A stretch of 64,000 nt of DNA from positions 1 through 64,000 of the forward strand of contig CANCJV010000001.1 of assembly GCA_947378425.1 (NCBI GenBank). The letters run 5' to 3'. The number at the start of each line of letters is the position of its first letter. Position 1 is the first letter of the stretch. Made by a program: the position numbers and the translations under genes. The notes under the pieces are model-generated. The model searched no databases. It was given only the letters and a program-made list of their open reading frames with translations, and was not told the DNA's origin. This stretch comes from Synechococcaceae cyanobacterium (lineage in GTDB: Bacteria > Cyanobacteriota > Cyanobacteriia > PCC-6307 > Cyanobiaceae). Shown here in pieces: positions 54,898 to 63,076 of this stretch.

Positions 54898-55830
54898 CTA
54901 GGGCCCCAGCCGCTGAGTATCGACCCCTTCAAATCCGAGGCGCTTGACTTCGGTGTGCAGCTCAATGCCGTGTTCGCCGCGGACCCGCTCCTGCACCAGC
55001 GTGATCAGGGCGTCGATGTCCCGGGCCCGGGCTTGGCCGGTGTTGACGATGAAGTTGGCGTGCAGCGTTGACACCTGGGCGCCACCGACACTCACTCCCT
55101 TGAGTCCGAGGGCTTCGATCAACTGGCCGGCCTTGCGCGGTTCTGGGTTGCGGAACACACTGCCGCAACTGGGTTGCTGATAGGGCTGGCTGCTGGTGCG
55201 GCTCTGCAGATTGGCGCTGGTGCGGGCGGTGATCTCGGCCGGGTCGTGGCCGGCGGCCAGTCGGAAGCGGGCCGAGAGCACCAGCAGCGGTTCCGCCTGC
55301 AGCCGGCTGTGCCGATAGGCGAAGTCCAGCTGCCGCGCCTCCAGGGTGAAGGGCTGATCGGGCCGGGCCGGATCGAGCACCCGCACCGAGTGCAGCCAGT
55401 CCGCCGTGCATCCCCCCTGGGCGCCGGCATTCATCACCACGGCGCCCCCGACGGTGCCGGGAATGCCCACGGCCCACTCGAGGCCGTGCAGGCCGACCCT
55501 GGCCACCTTGCGGGCCAGGGTCGGGATCGGTTCACCCGCTTCCGCCTCCACCCAGCCCTCGTGGTGATCGCTGTGACTGCCCTGCAGGCGTCGGTTGCAC
55601 AGGGTGAGGCCGGCCAGGCCGCTGTCGGCGATCAGCAGGTTGGAGCCGGCGCCGATGCAGCGGAAGGGAAGCCCGGCGCTGACGGCCCAGGCGGCGAGCT
55701 GGATCAGTTCCGCCTGGCTGCCGGGTTCGGCGAACCAGGCCGCCGGCCCTCCCACTTTCCAGGTGGTGAAGGCCTGCAGGGCGACGTTCTGCCGCACCCC
55801 GGCGGGGTGACCGGTGCCTTGGGACGCCAT
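54898..55830 (-). CDS. murB: UDP-N-acetylenolpyruvoylglucosamine reductase
   Basis: MurB reduces UDP-GlcNAc-enolpyruvate to UDP-MurNAc using FAD and NADPH. The 310-residue protein contains [16 protein letters not shown], the FAD loop [45 protein letters not shown], and the catalytic-serine region [15 protein letters not shown], then [27 protein letters not shown]. It lacks the third domain of E. coli MurB and so is a type II enzyme. Its ATG directly abuts the murC stop; the pair is translated from one message. Confidence 0.94.
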   Translation of the reverse strand: MASQGTGHPAGVRQNVALQAFTTWKVGGPAAWFAEPGSQAELIQLAAWAVSAGLPFRCIGAGSNLLIADSGLAGLTLCNRRLQGSHSDHHEGWVEAEAGEPIPTLARKVARVGLHGLEWAVGIPGTVGGAVVMNAGAQGGCTADWLHSVRVLDPARPDQPFTLEARQLDFAYRHSRLQAEPLLVLSARFRLAAGHDPAEITARTSANLQSRTSSQPYQQPSCGSVFRNPEPRKAGQLIEALGLKGVSVGGAQVSTLHANFIVNTGQARARDIDALITLVQERVRGEHGIELHTEVKRLGFEGVDTQRLGP

Positions 55831-57255
55831 TCAGGCCGCCTGGGCCATCGGCCGGTCTTCCAGGCCTCCCAGGCGCTCCCAGAGGCCGTTGACGTCGCCG
55901 GCTCCCATCGCCAGCACCAGATCGCCGGGACGGCTGCTGGCGGCGATCTGGTGGGCCAGATGGTCGAGGGTCTGGGCTTCCAGCACCTCCAGATGGGGGG
56001 CCAGCGTGCGCACGGCCTGGGCCAGGGCGGCACTGGAGACGCCCGCGATCGGGGTTTCACCGGCGCTGTAGAGGGGGGCGATCAGCACCAGATCGGCCTG
56101 GGTGAGGGCGGCGGCAAAGCCTTGCAGGAACTGGGCGGTGCGGGTGTAGCGATGGGGCTGGAACACGGCCACCAGGCGCTTGGGCGGCCGGGGCAGGGGG
56201 CTGCGGCCGCTGCTCACCATCAGGCGCGCCATGCTCAGGGTGGCGGCCACTTCGCTGGGGTGGTGCGCGTAGTCGTCAACGACGATCCGTTCCTGCCAGA
56301 GGCCGCGGCAGTCGAAGCGGCGACCGGGGGGGCGCAGCTGGGAGATGGCCTGCTGCAGGTCGGCGAAGGGCACGCCTTCCAGGCGGCAGGCGGCAATCGC
56401 CGCCAGGGCGTTGCTGAGGTTGTGGCGTCCGGGCAGGGGCAGGCTGAGGCTGCCCAGCCGGATGCCGTCTTCGTAGTAGTCGGCGAGGGTGCCATCGCCG
56501 CGCTCTTCCTGGGCGATGGCGGCGAAGTTCACCCCTTCGGCGGCCTCGGTGGACCACCAGCTGTCGGCCTTGAAGTGCTCCCGCAGCACCGGGCAGTCCC
56601 GGTTGGCCAGCAGCCGGCCGGAGCCACCCGCGAAGCGCTGCAGGGTGTGGATCAGGGCGTCCAGGTCGGGATAGTGATCGGTGTGATCGAGCTCGATGTT
56701 GGTGAGCACCCCCAGCTGGGCCCTGAACTTCACCAGGGAGCCGTCCGATTCATCGGCTTCGGCCACCAGCAGCGGACCCTCGCCATGGCGGCCATTGCTG
56801 GCGAAGGCCGGCACGATGCCGCCGATCACGGCGGTGGGGTCCTGGTCGGTGGCCTCCAGCAGGGTGGCGATCAGGGTGCTGGTGGTGGTCTTGCCATGGC
56901 TGCCGGCCACGGCGATCGAGGGCTGGGCGTTGATCAGGGCCGCCAGCACGTCGGAGCGGTGCACCACCGCCAGGCCGAGGCGCCGGGCTTCGATCAGCTC
57001 GCCGTTGCTGTCGGGAACGGCGGAGCTGATCACCACCAGCGGGCTGGCGCCGCTGCCGTGGACCGCCTGGATCGTCGCGGCCGTCTGCTCATGGAACACG
57101 CGCACGCCCTTGAGTTTCAGGGCATCCACCACCGCGGCGCGGCGGGGGTCCGATCCGCTGACGCTGAAGCCCCGGGCCGCCAGGATCCCAGCCAGGGCAG
57201 ACATGCCGATGCCGCCGACGCCGATGAAATGGACCGGTTGGAGGCGATCGAGCAT
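55831..57255 (-). CDS. murC: UDP-N-acetylmuramate--L-alanine ligase
   Basis: MurC adds the first amino acid of the peptidoglycan stem. From ATG 57255 it starts [36 protein letters not shown], with the Rossmann glycine motif, then the ATP loop [45 protein letters not shown], and [20 protein letters not shown]. About 474 residues. The ORF track starts at 58518, antisense to gap, and cannot be right; ATG 57309 ([10 protein letters not shown]) is an alternative adding 18 residues. It is divergent from gap and heads murC-murB. Confidence 0.94.
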   Translation of the reverse strand: MLDRLQPVHFIGVGGIGMSALAGILAARGFSVSGSDPRRAAVVDALKLKGVRVFHEQTAATIQAVHGSGASPLVVISSAVPDSNGELIEARRLGLAVVHRSDVLAALINAQPSIAVAGSHGKTTTSTLIATLLEATDQDPTAVIGGIVPAFASNGRHGEGPLLVAEADESDGSLVKFRAQLGVLTNIELDHTDHYPDLDALIHTLQRFAGGSGRLLANRDCPVLREHFKADSWWSTEAAEGVNFAAIAQEERGDGTLADYYEDGIRLGSLSLPLPGRHNLSNALAAIAACRLEGVPFADLQQAISQLRPPGRRFDCRGLWQERIVVDDYAHHPSEVAATLSMARLMVSSGRSPLPRPPKRLVAVFQPHRYTRTAQFLQGFAAALTQADLVLIAPLYSAGETPIAGVSSAALAQAVRTLAPHLEVLEAQTLDHLAHQIAASSRPGDLVLAMGAGDVNGLWERLGGLEDRPMAQAA

Positions 57256-57390
57256 CGGGGCTGTTGGGGGCGACTCCTGATCCGCTGAAAATAGGGCTGG
57301 ACAGGCCATCGGTGCTTTACGAGATGCTTCGCTTTGCTGTCCGGCCGCCTTGGCACCAGGCCCAGCGGCAGGCCTGGGCAGGGATTTCTG

Positions 57391-57396
57391 TATGAT
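57391..57396 (+). promoter_or_regulatory. Candidate -10 box of gap
   Basis: TATGAT lies 45 nt before the gap start codon in the murC-gap spacer. No good -35 hexamer is at the right spacing, so an activator or a longer leader is possible. Confidence 0.35.
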
Positions 57397-57441
57397 CTGC
57401 GGCCGAATCACCCTTGCTAGCGGATTTCGCCGCTTGATGCC

Positions 57442-58464
57442 ATGACCTTGAAAGTTGCGATTAATGGATTCGGACGGATCGGTCGCAATTTCATGCGTTG
57501 CTGGCTGAGCCGCGGCGCCAACACCGGCATCGAGGTGGTGGGTCTCAACGACACCTCCGATCCGCGCACCAACGCCCACCTGCTTCAGTACGACACGATG
57601 CTGGGCCACATCCGCGATGCGGAGGTGAGCCACACCGAGGACACGATCGTCGTCAACGGCAAGCACATCAAGTGCTTTTCCGATCGCAACCCCCTCAACC
57701 TGCCCTGGAAGGAGTGGGGCGTTGACCTGGTGATCGAGGCCACCGGCGTCTTCATCGATCAGAAAGGTGCCGGCAAGCACATCGAGGCCGGTGCCCGCAA
57801 GGTGCTGATCACGGCCCCCGGCAAGGGCGAGGGCGTGGGCACCTTCGTGGTCGGTGTCAACGCTGACGAATACCGCCACGAAGACTTCGACATCATCAGC
57901 AACGCCAGTTGCACCACCAACTGCATGGCGCCGCTGGTGAAAGTGCTCGATCAATCCCTTGGGATCGTCAAGGGCATGATGACCACCACCCACAGCTACA
58001 CGGGTGACCAGCGCATCCTCGATGCCTCCCACCGCGACCTGCGTCGCGCCCGCGCCGCCGCCGTCAACATCGTGCCCACCTCCACCGGCGCCGCCACCGC
58101 CGTGGCCCTGGTGTATCCGCCGATGAAGGGCAAGCTCAACGGCATCGCCCTGCGGGTGCCCACCCCCAACGTGTCGGTGGTGGACATGGTGCTCGAGGTG
58201 AGCCGCAACACCACCCGCGAGGAGGTGAACAGCATCTTCAAGGCCGCGTCCGAGAACGGCATGAAGGGCATCATCAAGTACTGCGATCTGCCCCTGGTCT
58301 CCACCGACCACGCCGGCACCGATGAGTCCACGATTGTCGATGCCGATCTCACCCTGGTGCTGGACGGCAACATGGTGAAGGTGATCTCCTGGTACGACAA
58401 CGAGTGGGGCTACAGCCAGCGCGTCGTCGATCTGGCCGAGGTGGTGGCGAAGAACTGGAAGTGA
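57442..58464 (+). CDS. gap2: Glyceraldehyde-3-phosphate dehydrogenase (Gap2 type)
   Basis: This 340-residue enzyme interconverts 1,3-bisphosphoglycerate and glyceraldehyde-3-phosphate. It starts [21 protein letters not shown] and has the catalytic [12 protein letters not shown], the substrate loop [36 protein letters not shown] and the closing [13 protein letters not shown]. The coenzyme region [24 protein letters not shown], with Thr-Ser in place of the NAD-selective Asp neighbourhood, is that of the Calvin-cycle, NADP-accepting plastid-like Gap2. This is strong support for a cyanobacterial origin. Two hairpins, the second a textbook terminator, follow. Confidence 0.95.
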   Translation: MTLKVAINGFGRIGRNFMRCWLSRGANTGIEVVGLNDTSDPRTNAHLLQYDTMLGHIRDAEVSHTEDTIVVNGKHIKCFSDRNPLNLPWKEWGVDLVIEATGVFIDQKGAGKHIEAGARKVLITAPGKGEGVGTFVVGVNADEYRHEDFDIISNASCTTNCMAPLVKVLDQSLGIVKGMMTTTHSYTGDQRILDASHRDLRRARAAAVNIVPTSTGAATAVALVYPPMKGKLNGIALRVPTPNVSVVDMVLEVSRNTTREEVNSIFKAASENGMKGIIKYCDLPLVSTDHAGTDESTIVDADLTLVLDGNMVKVISWYDNEWGYSQRVVDLAEVVAKNWK

Positions 58465-58480
58465 CCTCGGTGGTGTCTGA

Positions 58481-58500
58481 GCCCCGGCTTTTGCTGGGGC
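58481..58500 (+). terminator. Hairpin after gap
   Basis: gccccggc and gctggggc form an 8-bp stem (one G-T pair) around a TTTT loop, 16 nt past the gap stop. No T-run follows directly; it may stabilise the 3' end or slow polymerase before the next terminator. Confidence 0.5.
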
Positions 58501-58537
58501 CCCAGCCCCATTCATCACAGTTCATCAATTGCGCAGG

Positions 58538-58560
58538 GCCGCCATCAGGCGGCTTTTTTT
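58538..58560 (+). terminator. Rho-independent terminator downstream of gap
   Basis: A 6-bp GC stem gccgcc/ggcggc with an ATCA loop is followed by seven T residues: a textbook intrinsic terminator. It also marks the right-hand end of the conserved core block. Confidence 0.9.
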
Positions 58561-58673
58561 ATGGAGACCAGCGCGGATCAAGGGAAAGCTGCAGGAGCCT
58601 TTGAACCAGGGGACGAGGCAACGGGCCACTGGGAATGGGGGGGATGCAGTGGTCCTCCGGCAGCAGTGCTCTT

Positions 58674-58800
58674 TCACGAGTCTCCATCGCTGCCCAAGCC
58701 GGCTGTGCCGCATCCGCAGGAGTCCAAGACCCTCACCGCCAGCAGATCCGGATGGCACCCCGCCGTTGTTCGGCGGATCAGCGCCCGGCCCGCTCCAGCA
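58674..58800 (-). pseudogene. Decayed nucleotidyltransferase (MNT-like) fragment
   Basis: The minus-strand frame reads LIRRTTAGCHPDLLAVRVLDSCGCGTAGLGSDGDS and then a stop. It resembles the MNT core (...LLAVRVFGS-C-ARG-x-GSDLDL) with several catalytic residues lost: GS became DS and the second Asp region is GSDGDS. It lies directly behind the HEPN remnant, the order expected for a HEPN-MNT pair. Confidence 0.5.
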
Positions 58801-58802
58801 CC

Positions 58803-59168
58803 TCAGCGGCGGCTGGTCAGCGCAGCATGGATCCACTCGGTGATGGCTCTGGCATGGAGGAGGACCTGCTTGCTCTGCAGCCTGCTGTAGTGCTCACCCG
58901 GTGCGCCCCCAGGCCTGCTGCCCCAGGGCCAGATTCAGCCCCTTGAGCGCCTGCTTCCCAGCCTGATGGGCGCGGCGAAACAGACCCATTCATGGCGAGC
59001 GGCCTGCATTGACTGCTCCGCCTGCTCCAGATCTCGCAGGGTCTGGTCCACCCGATCCACCGAATCAACCGTCCGTCGCGAGTGCGCCGGATTCCGGAAA
59101 TCCACGGGTGGGATGGGAAGAGTGGCCCGTTCCCTCCCTTCCGTCCATCCAATCCAGGAGCAGCTCAA
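58803..59168 (-). pseudogene. Decayed HEPN-domain protein
   Basis: Pieces of a HEPN protein occur in different frames of the minus strand: VDQTLRDLEQAEQSMQAARHEWVCFAA (helix with the family's EQA...HEWxCFxA), then, after a frameshift, HQAGKQALKGLNLALGQQAWGRTG, then the C-terminal VLLHARAITEWIHAAL. The middle of the domain is deleted. HEPN proteins usually pair with nucleotidyltransferases as toxin-antitoxin modules; the partner remnant follows immediately. Confidence 0.65.
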
Positions 59169-59654
59169 CGCATCCAGCCCGCCCAGATCTCCCGCAGCTC
59201 GAGCCCCAACGCCGGAAACAGCGGCGCCCGGTCCAGCCGGCAGTGAGCTTCGATGCGGCTGGGGTCTTCGGACTGGGGTTTCACACCTCCACCGCCCGCG
59301 GCTCGAGGATCAGCAGCCAGCCCAGGCGGGCGTCATTGGCCCGTAGGCGGCCATTTTGCGGCGCACGGCCGTGAGCCCGCGGGGCCCCTCGTCGCCTGGA
59401 CTCACAGCTCCATTGCCAGGGCCTGCCACCGCGTCAGGTCCGCCAGCGCGGCAGCTGAAGCAGCAATGCGAGGGCGCTGTTGCGGGCAGCCGTGTCGCCA
59501 CCGCTGGGTTCATGCTGATCAGGGAGCCGTCGGTGGCCAGCTCTAGGACGGCGTCCGGGTTGGCGGCGCAGAGCTCGGCGAACTGGTCGGGCGTCAGTCG
59601 CAGGCTGCCGGTGAATGTCTCCGGCAGGGTGAGGGTGCAGGGCAAGGCGAGCAT
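59165..59654 (-). pseudogene. Decayed Uma2-family (DUF820) endonuclease-like gene
   Basis: The minus strand starts MLALPCTLTLPETFTGSLRLTPDQFAELCAANPDAVLELATDGSLISMNP, the typical N-terminus of cyanobacterial Uma2 restriction-endonuclease-fold proteins. The catalytic middle is deleted. Later family pieces occur in other frames: RRKMAAY, ANDARLGWLLILEPRAVEV then a stop, and KPQSEDPSRIEAHCRLDRAPLFPALGLELREIWAGW. Several frameshifts and a large deletion make it non-functional. It overlaps the start of the HEPN remnant. Confidence 0.7.
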
Positions 59655-59716
59655 CGGCCCGGCGGCGGGGCTGGATTCAGGTCAGGGAGGGTCGGCGGAG
59701 CCTGATTTCAGCTGGT

Positions 59717-60676
59717 GTGCCTGACACCGTTGCCTCTGCCGGCCTCGTTGGCGGCGTCATCCCGGCCAGTCCTGTCCCGGTCCGTCAGTTCGCTCATAAT
59801 CAGCTGGACTTTGGCTCAGGTGTTGCCGTGATTCCTCCCCAGAAGCAGATGACCGGGATGCTGGGACACCCGGTGGCGGAGAACCCGATCGACCTGATGT
59901 TCGATGCGGTGTATGCCCATTACGGCCTCAATTGGCAGTTCTGGAAAAGTGATGTGGCCTCGACCGAGTTGTTGCGGCCGGCTATCAAGGGTCTGGCGCC
60001 GCTGGGGTATCGCGGCGTGGGTATCACGGTGCCCTACAAGGTGGATGTGATCCCTTTGCTCGATGAAGTCGACGCCGATGTCAAGGCGATCGGCGCGGCG
60101 AACTATCTCACGATCGAAGCGGGTCGGCTGATTGGCCATAACAACGATGGCAAGGGTGTGGTCAAGGCGATCCAGAAACAGCGCAGCCTTAAAGGCGAGC
60201 ATGTGGTGATGCTCGGGGCCGGTGGCGCCGGTCGGGCGATGGCGGTGGAAATCGCCTGGGCTGGGGCGGCCCAGCTCACCTTGGTCACCCGCCGCGAGGA
60301 GCAGGGCCGCGAGGTGGCCGAACGGATCATGGCTGTCAGTGGCGTGCCGGCCCGGTGGCAGGCCTGGAACTCACCGGTGCAGGTGCCCGCCGGCACCACC
60401 GTGTTGATGAATGCCACCCACCTCGGCTGCGCCCCGGAGCTGGAAGTCGTGACGATCGACTGGAGCACGGTGGCACCCGGCTGCCTGGCAGTGGATGTGA
60501 TCACCAATCCGCGGCTCACGCCGTTTCTGCAGCTGGCCCGCGAGCACGGCTGCGGCGTGGTCGATGGCGTCGAGATGCTGGTGCAACTGGCGATGCAGCT
60601 GTTCACCCTCTGGACCGGCATCGTGCCGGAGGAAGACGTGTTCCAGAAGGCGGTGGCGCAGGCGTTGGGGGAGTAA
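59717..60676 (+). CDS. Shikimate dehydrogenase-family protein, atypical
   Basis: A 319-residue member of the shikimate/quinate dehydrogenase superfamily. The N-terminal substrate domain has GMLGHPVAENPIDLMFDAVYAHYGLNWQFWKSDV and GYRGVGITVPYKVDVIPLLDEVD with the catalytic lysine, then IGAANYLTIEAGRLIGHNNDGKGVVKAI with the catalytic Asp. The NADP domain starts VVMLGAGGAGRAMAVEIA and has TRRE, favouring NADP. The two serines of the usual hSxSPxxHN substrate motif are replaced (HPVAENPID), so shikimate may not be the natural substrate. The first about 40 residues are not family-like; GTG 59717 is the ORF limit and a start near 59800-59850 is possible. Confidence 0.8.
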   Translation: MPDTVASAGLVGGVIPASPVPVRQFAHNQLDFGSGVAVIPPQKQMTGMLGHPVAENPIDLMFDAVYAHYGLNWQFWKSDVASTELLRPAIKGLAPLGYRGVGITVPYKVDVIPLLDEVDADVKAIGAANYLTIEAGRLIGHNNDGKGVVKAIQKQRSLKGEHVVMLGAGGAGRAMAVEIAWAGAAQLTLVTRREEQGREVAERIMAVSGVPARWQAWNSPVQVPAGTTVLMNATHLGCAPELEVVTIDWSTVAPGCLAVDVITNPRLTPFLQLAREHGCGVVDGVEMLVQLAMQLFTLWTGIVPEEDVFQKAVAQALGE

Positions 60677-60750
60677 GGGGGCTGGCGCCTGACCCTGCCT
60701 GTTCCAGTGCGGTTGAACCCGGTTCAGACTGCTCCCATCGCCCCACCGCC

Positions 60751-61179
60751 ATGCCGCCTGACATCCGCTGGCAGCAGCGCTTTGCCAACTTCTGCCAGGC
60801 CCTGGATCAGCTGGAGACTTTCTTCCAGCCCCCCGCGCTCAACGAGCGGGAACGTCAGGGCCTGATCAAGGCGTTTGAGTACTGTTTCGAGTTGGGCTGG
60901 AACAGTCTGCGCGACCTGCTGCTGGCGGAGGGCAACGCCGGTCTGATCGGCTCGCGCGACACCTTGCGGCTGGCTTTCCGTGTGGGCCTGATCCGTGACG
61001 GCGAGGGCTGGCTGGCCATGGTGCAGGACCGCAACCTCACCAGTCACACCTACAACCGCAGCACCGCCGAGCAGGTGAGCCAGCAGGTTGGGGATCGTTA
61101 TCTGCCCTGTTTCCGGGAGCTGCGCCTGGTGCTGAGCGAGCGCGTTCAGGCCACCGCCGCTGAGGAACTGGATGGCTGA
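60751..61179 (+). CDS. HI0074-type nucleotidyltransferase substrate-binding (HEPN-like) protein
   Basis: From ATG 60751 this is a 142-residue all-helical protein: RWQQRFANFCQALDQLETFF, then LIKAFEYCFELGWNSLRDLLLAEG, GSRDTLRLAFRVGLIRDGEGWLAMVQDRNLTSHTYN and a final helix. It matches the HI0074 'nucleotidyltransferase substrate binding protein' family, distant relatives of HEPN toxins. It overlaps the following MNT gene by 8 nt, the usual two-gene arrangement. The pair is probably a toxin-antitoxin-like module in which the MNT partner modifies or neutralises this protein. The ORF-track start (60355) runs through the previous gene out of frame. Confidence 0.88.
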   Translation: MPPDIRWQQRFANFCQALDQLETFFQPPALNERERQGLIKAFEYCFELGWNSLRDLLLAEGNAGLIGSRDTLRLAFRVGLIRDGEGWLAMVQDRNLTSHTYNRSTAEQVSQQVGDRYLPCFRELRLVLSERVQATAAEELDG

Positions 61180-61498
61180 GCATCCCGCCGCCATCGCCGC
61201 GATCCCTGGATTGCCGCCGGAGGTCTCGGCCCGCCTGCTGGCCCTGCTCAACGCCGAGCCCGCCGTGCACGAGGTGTGGCTCTACGGCTCCCGGGCCATG
61301 GGCCGCCATCGCCCCGGCTCCGACATCGATCTGACCCTGGTGGCGCCGGACCTTCGCCACAACGATCGCCTGCGGCTGATGGGCGCCCTCGATGACCTGC
61401 TGCTCCCCTGGAGCATCGACCTCTCGTTGCATCACGAGTTGCCCGAACCCCTGCGCCAGCACGTGGCCCGCGTGGGGCGGAGGCTGGCGCCTGGCTGA
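61172..61498 (+). CDS. Minimal nucleotidyltransferase (HI0073/MNT family)
   Basis: A 108-residue nucleotidyltransferase with the core VHEVWLYGSRAMGRHRPGSDIDLTLV, containing the GSRAxG signature and both catalytic aspartates of DIDL, and a third acidic residue near SIDLSLH. It partners with the upstream HI0074-type protein through an 8-nt gene overlap. In characterised HEPN-MNT systems the MNT protein can AMPylate the HEPN toxin; this is known for other families and is only suggested here. Unlike the decayed pair at 58.7-59.2 kb, all key residues are intact. Confidence 0.9.
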   Translation: MAEHPAAIAAIPGLPPEVSARLLALLNAEPAVHEVWLYGSRAMGRHRPGSDIDLTLVAPDLRHNDRLRLMGALDDLLLPWSIDLSLHHELPEPLRQHVARVGRRLAPG

Positions 61499-61550
61499 GC
61501 GGCGCCGGCATGACGCTTGTTGCCAGATGCCGACTTGATTGGGCGAATGC

Positions 61551-61580
61551 TTGACAATCCCCCCCCCCCCTCAATAAAAA
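61551..61580 (+). promoter_or_regulatory. Candidate promoter with a 12-nt poly-C spacer
   Basis: TTGACA (61551-61556) is separated from an AT-rich -10-like TAAAAA (61575-61580) by 18 nt, of which 12 are an uninterrupted C run (61559-61570). The start codon of the PEP-CTERM-like gene lies 23 nt further on, preceded by ggaaaag. Slippage of the run would change the spacer length. Confidence 0.5.
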
Positions 61581-61602
61581 TAGTTTTAAGTTCGGAAAAG
61601 TT

Positions 61603-62268
61603 ATGAAATTTTATAAATTTATTACTCATTATTTCGGCATTGTTGGAGCATCGATAGTCGTAGCTTCGCTTCCCGCTCAGGCAGCGGTCATCACATATAC
61701 CGATCGCGATGCTTTTCTTGCCGCTTTGTCCAGTTCTTCCACTGACAACTATGATGACTTGACGACAGGCTTGCAAGGTTCGCCGTTTTCGAGAACGATC
61801 CCTGGCTACACTTACAATGCTGTGGCAAGTCAAGGTCTGTTCGCCCAGCCCACGGGCGGATCCCAGGTTCTGTCTACCAATAATCTTGAACCCTTGACGT
61901 TAAATTTTGCGGCTGGAGCCCCTACTGCCGTAGGTGGATATTTCTTTAATTCCGATATCAATTTCAATATTCTCAACCGCGTCATCACGGTCACGGCCAA
62001 TCCCGGTGCATCCGCCCAATCAGTCTTGACCGGCTCAGCCACCAATTTCTTTGGTTGGCTTGATGACAGCGGCACGTCCTTCACCTCGCTGTTGATCGTG
62101 CCTGGCGCAGGAAATCCAGCCGCCTACGCAACTGTGGATGATCTGGTGCTCGGCAAGGCTGCGCCGGCATCGGTGCCTGCCCCCCTGCCGCTGATGGGTG
62201 CAGCCACCGCTTTTGGCTTTAGTCGTCGCCTGCGTTCCCGCATCGCCGCCTCCCGCCCTCGTGGTTGA
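61603..62268 (+). CDS. Exported protein with PEP-CTERM-like sorting tail
   Basis: A 221-residue secreted protein. The signal peptide (FGIVGASIVVASLPAQAA) is followed by a body with beta-rich, Thr/Asn/Ser-rich sequence (ITYTDRDAFLAALSS...DNYDDL, GGYFFNSDINFNILNRVITVTA), as in many PEP-CTERM proteins. The C-terminus VPAPLPLMGAATAFGFSRRLRSRIAAS has the tripartite sorting form seen in cyanobacteria: VPAP motif, short hydrophobic helix, Arg-rich end. An exosortase-type enzyme would process it and attach or release it at the surface. The first third is AT-rich compared with neighbours. It overlaps the next gene by 8 nt. Confidence 0.8.
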   Translation: MKFYKFITHYFGIVGASIVVASLPAQAAVITYTDRDAFLAALSSSSTDNYDDLTTGLQGSPFSRTIPGYTYNAVASQGLFAQPTGGSQVLSTNNLEPLTLNFAAGAPTAVGGYFFNSDINFNILNRVITVTANPGASAQSVLTGSATNFFGWLDDSGTSFTSLLIVPGAGNPAAYATVDDLVLGKAAPASVPAPLPLMGAATAFGFSRRLRSRIAASRPRG

Positions 62269-63076
62269 GAAGGAGCGCCTTGCTCTGGCGCTGTTGCTGG
62301 CTGTCGCTGCCCGTGCCCTGGTCTTCGTCTTTGTTGTCGCGGTCGCCGTCCGTTTGTTTCCGGTTCAGGCGCTCGATCCCGCCTGGCAGATGAATGTCTG
62401 CTCGGTCCTGCTCAATCAGGCGGCGCTGCCCTTGCTGGCCCTGGTGCTGCTGCACGCCGCCTCGGCTCTGCATCCCGCCGACGGTCGCCTGGCTTCTGCG
62501 CGCAATCGTTGGCGCGGCCTGGCGGTGGCAGCAACCCTGGGCTTTCTGCTGCTACTACCCCTGCAGGGGTTCGCCACCTGGCGTGGCCTAAGCCAGGCCA
62601 TTCAGCAGGATTCTGCCCGCCGTGCCGATGCGGAGCGGCGTTCAGGGGCGATGCTGCAGGCCATCCAGGCGGCTTCCAGTGTCGACGACCTGCAGGCCCG
62701 CATGCAGCGCCTGCGAGGTCCCACGCTCACCCCCGCCGATCGCGCCCTGCCGCTTCCCCAGCTGCGGCGCCAGCTGGAGGCCAATCTTCTGGCCGCCCGA
62801 CGTCAGCTGCTGGATCGCGTCTCAGGCCCCGCGCCCAACCAGGTGTGGATGATCCTGAGTGATGGCGTGCGCCTCGCTGTCTCCTCCCTGGCCTTCGCCC
62901 TCGCCTTCGCGGCCGGCGGCCAGCGCCGGCCCAGTCCTGAGCCGCTGCTGTTGGAATGGTCGGAGACTTTCGGGCGTTGGAAACGCTTACTCCCCCTGAA
63001 GCTGGGCCGTCGCCAGAAGCACTCCACAAACGATCCGCGCCGTTATCTCAGGGAGATTGAATCCAGAGATCCCTGA
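62261..63076 (+). CDS. HpsJ-like membrane protein, partner of the PEP-CTERM-like gene
   Basis: From GTG 62261, overlapping the previous stop, this is a 271-residue protein with membrane helices LALALLLAVAARALVFVFVVAVAVRLF, AALPLLALVLLHAASAL and LAVAATLGFLLLLPLQGFATWRG, then a charged coiled segment (AIQQDSARRADAERRSGAMLQAIQAASSVDDLQARMQRLR) and a final helix (LAVSSLAFALAFAAGG). This is the HpsJ layout also seen at 35776-36426. I recall HpsJ-like proteins being linked to cyanobacterial exosortase systems, which would fit the neighbour, but no exosortase gene is in the window. The track start at 62198 is inside the upstream gene. Confidence 0.72.
   Translation: MVEKERLALALLLAVAARALVFVFVVAVAVRLFPVQALDPAWQMNVCSVLLNQAALPLLALVLLHAASALHPADGRLASARNRWRGLAVAATLGFLLLLPLQGFATWRGLSQAIQQDSARRADAERRSGAMLQAIQAASSVDDLQARMQRLRGPTLTPADRALPLPQLRRQLEANLLAARRQLLDRVSGPAPNQVWMILSDGVRLAVSSLAFALAFAAGGQRRPSPEPLLLEWSETFGRWKRLLPLKLGRRQKHSTNDPRRYLREIESRDP

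Noticed and set aside
55174-57288. 704-codon plus-strand ORF
   Set aside because: Antisense to murB and murC, which carry complete enzyme motifs.
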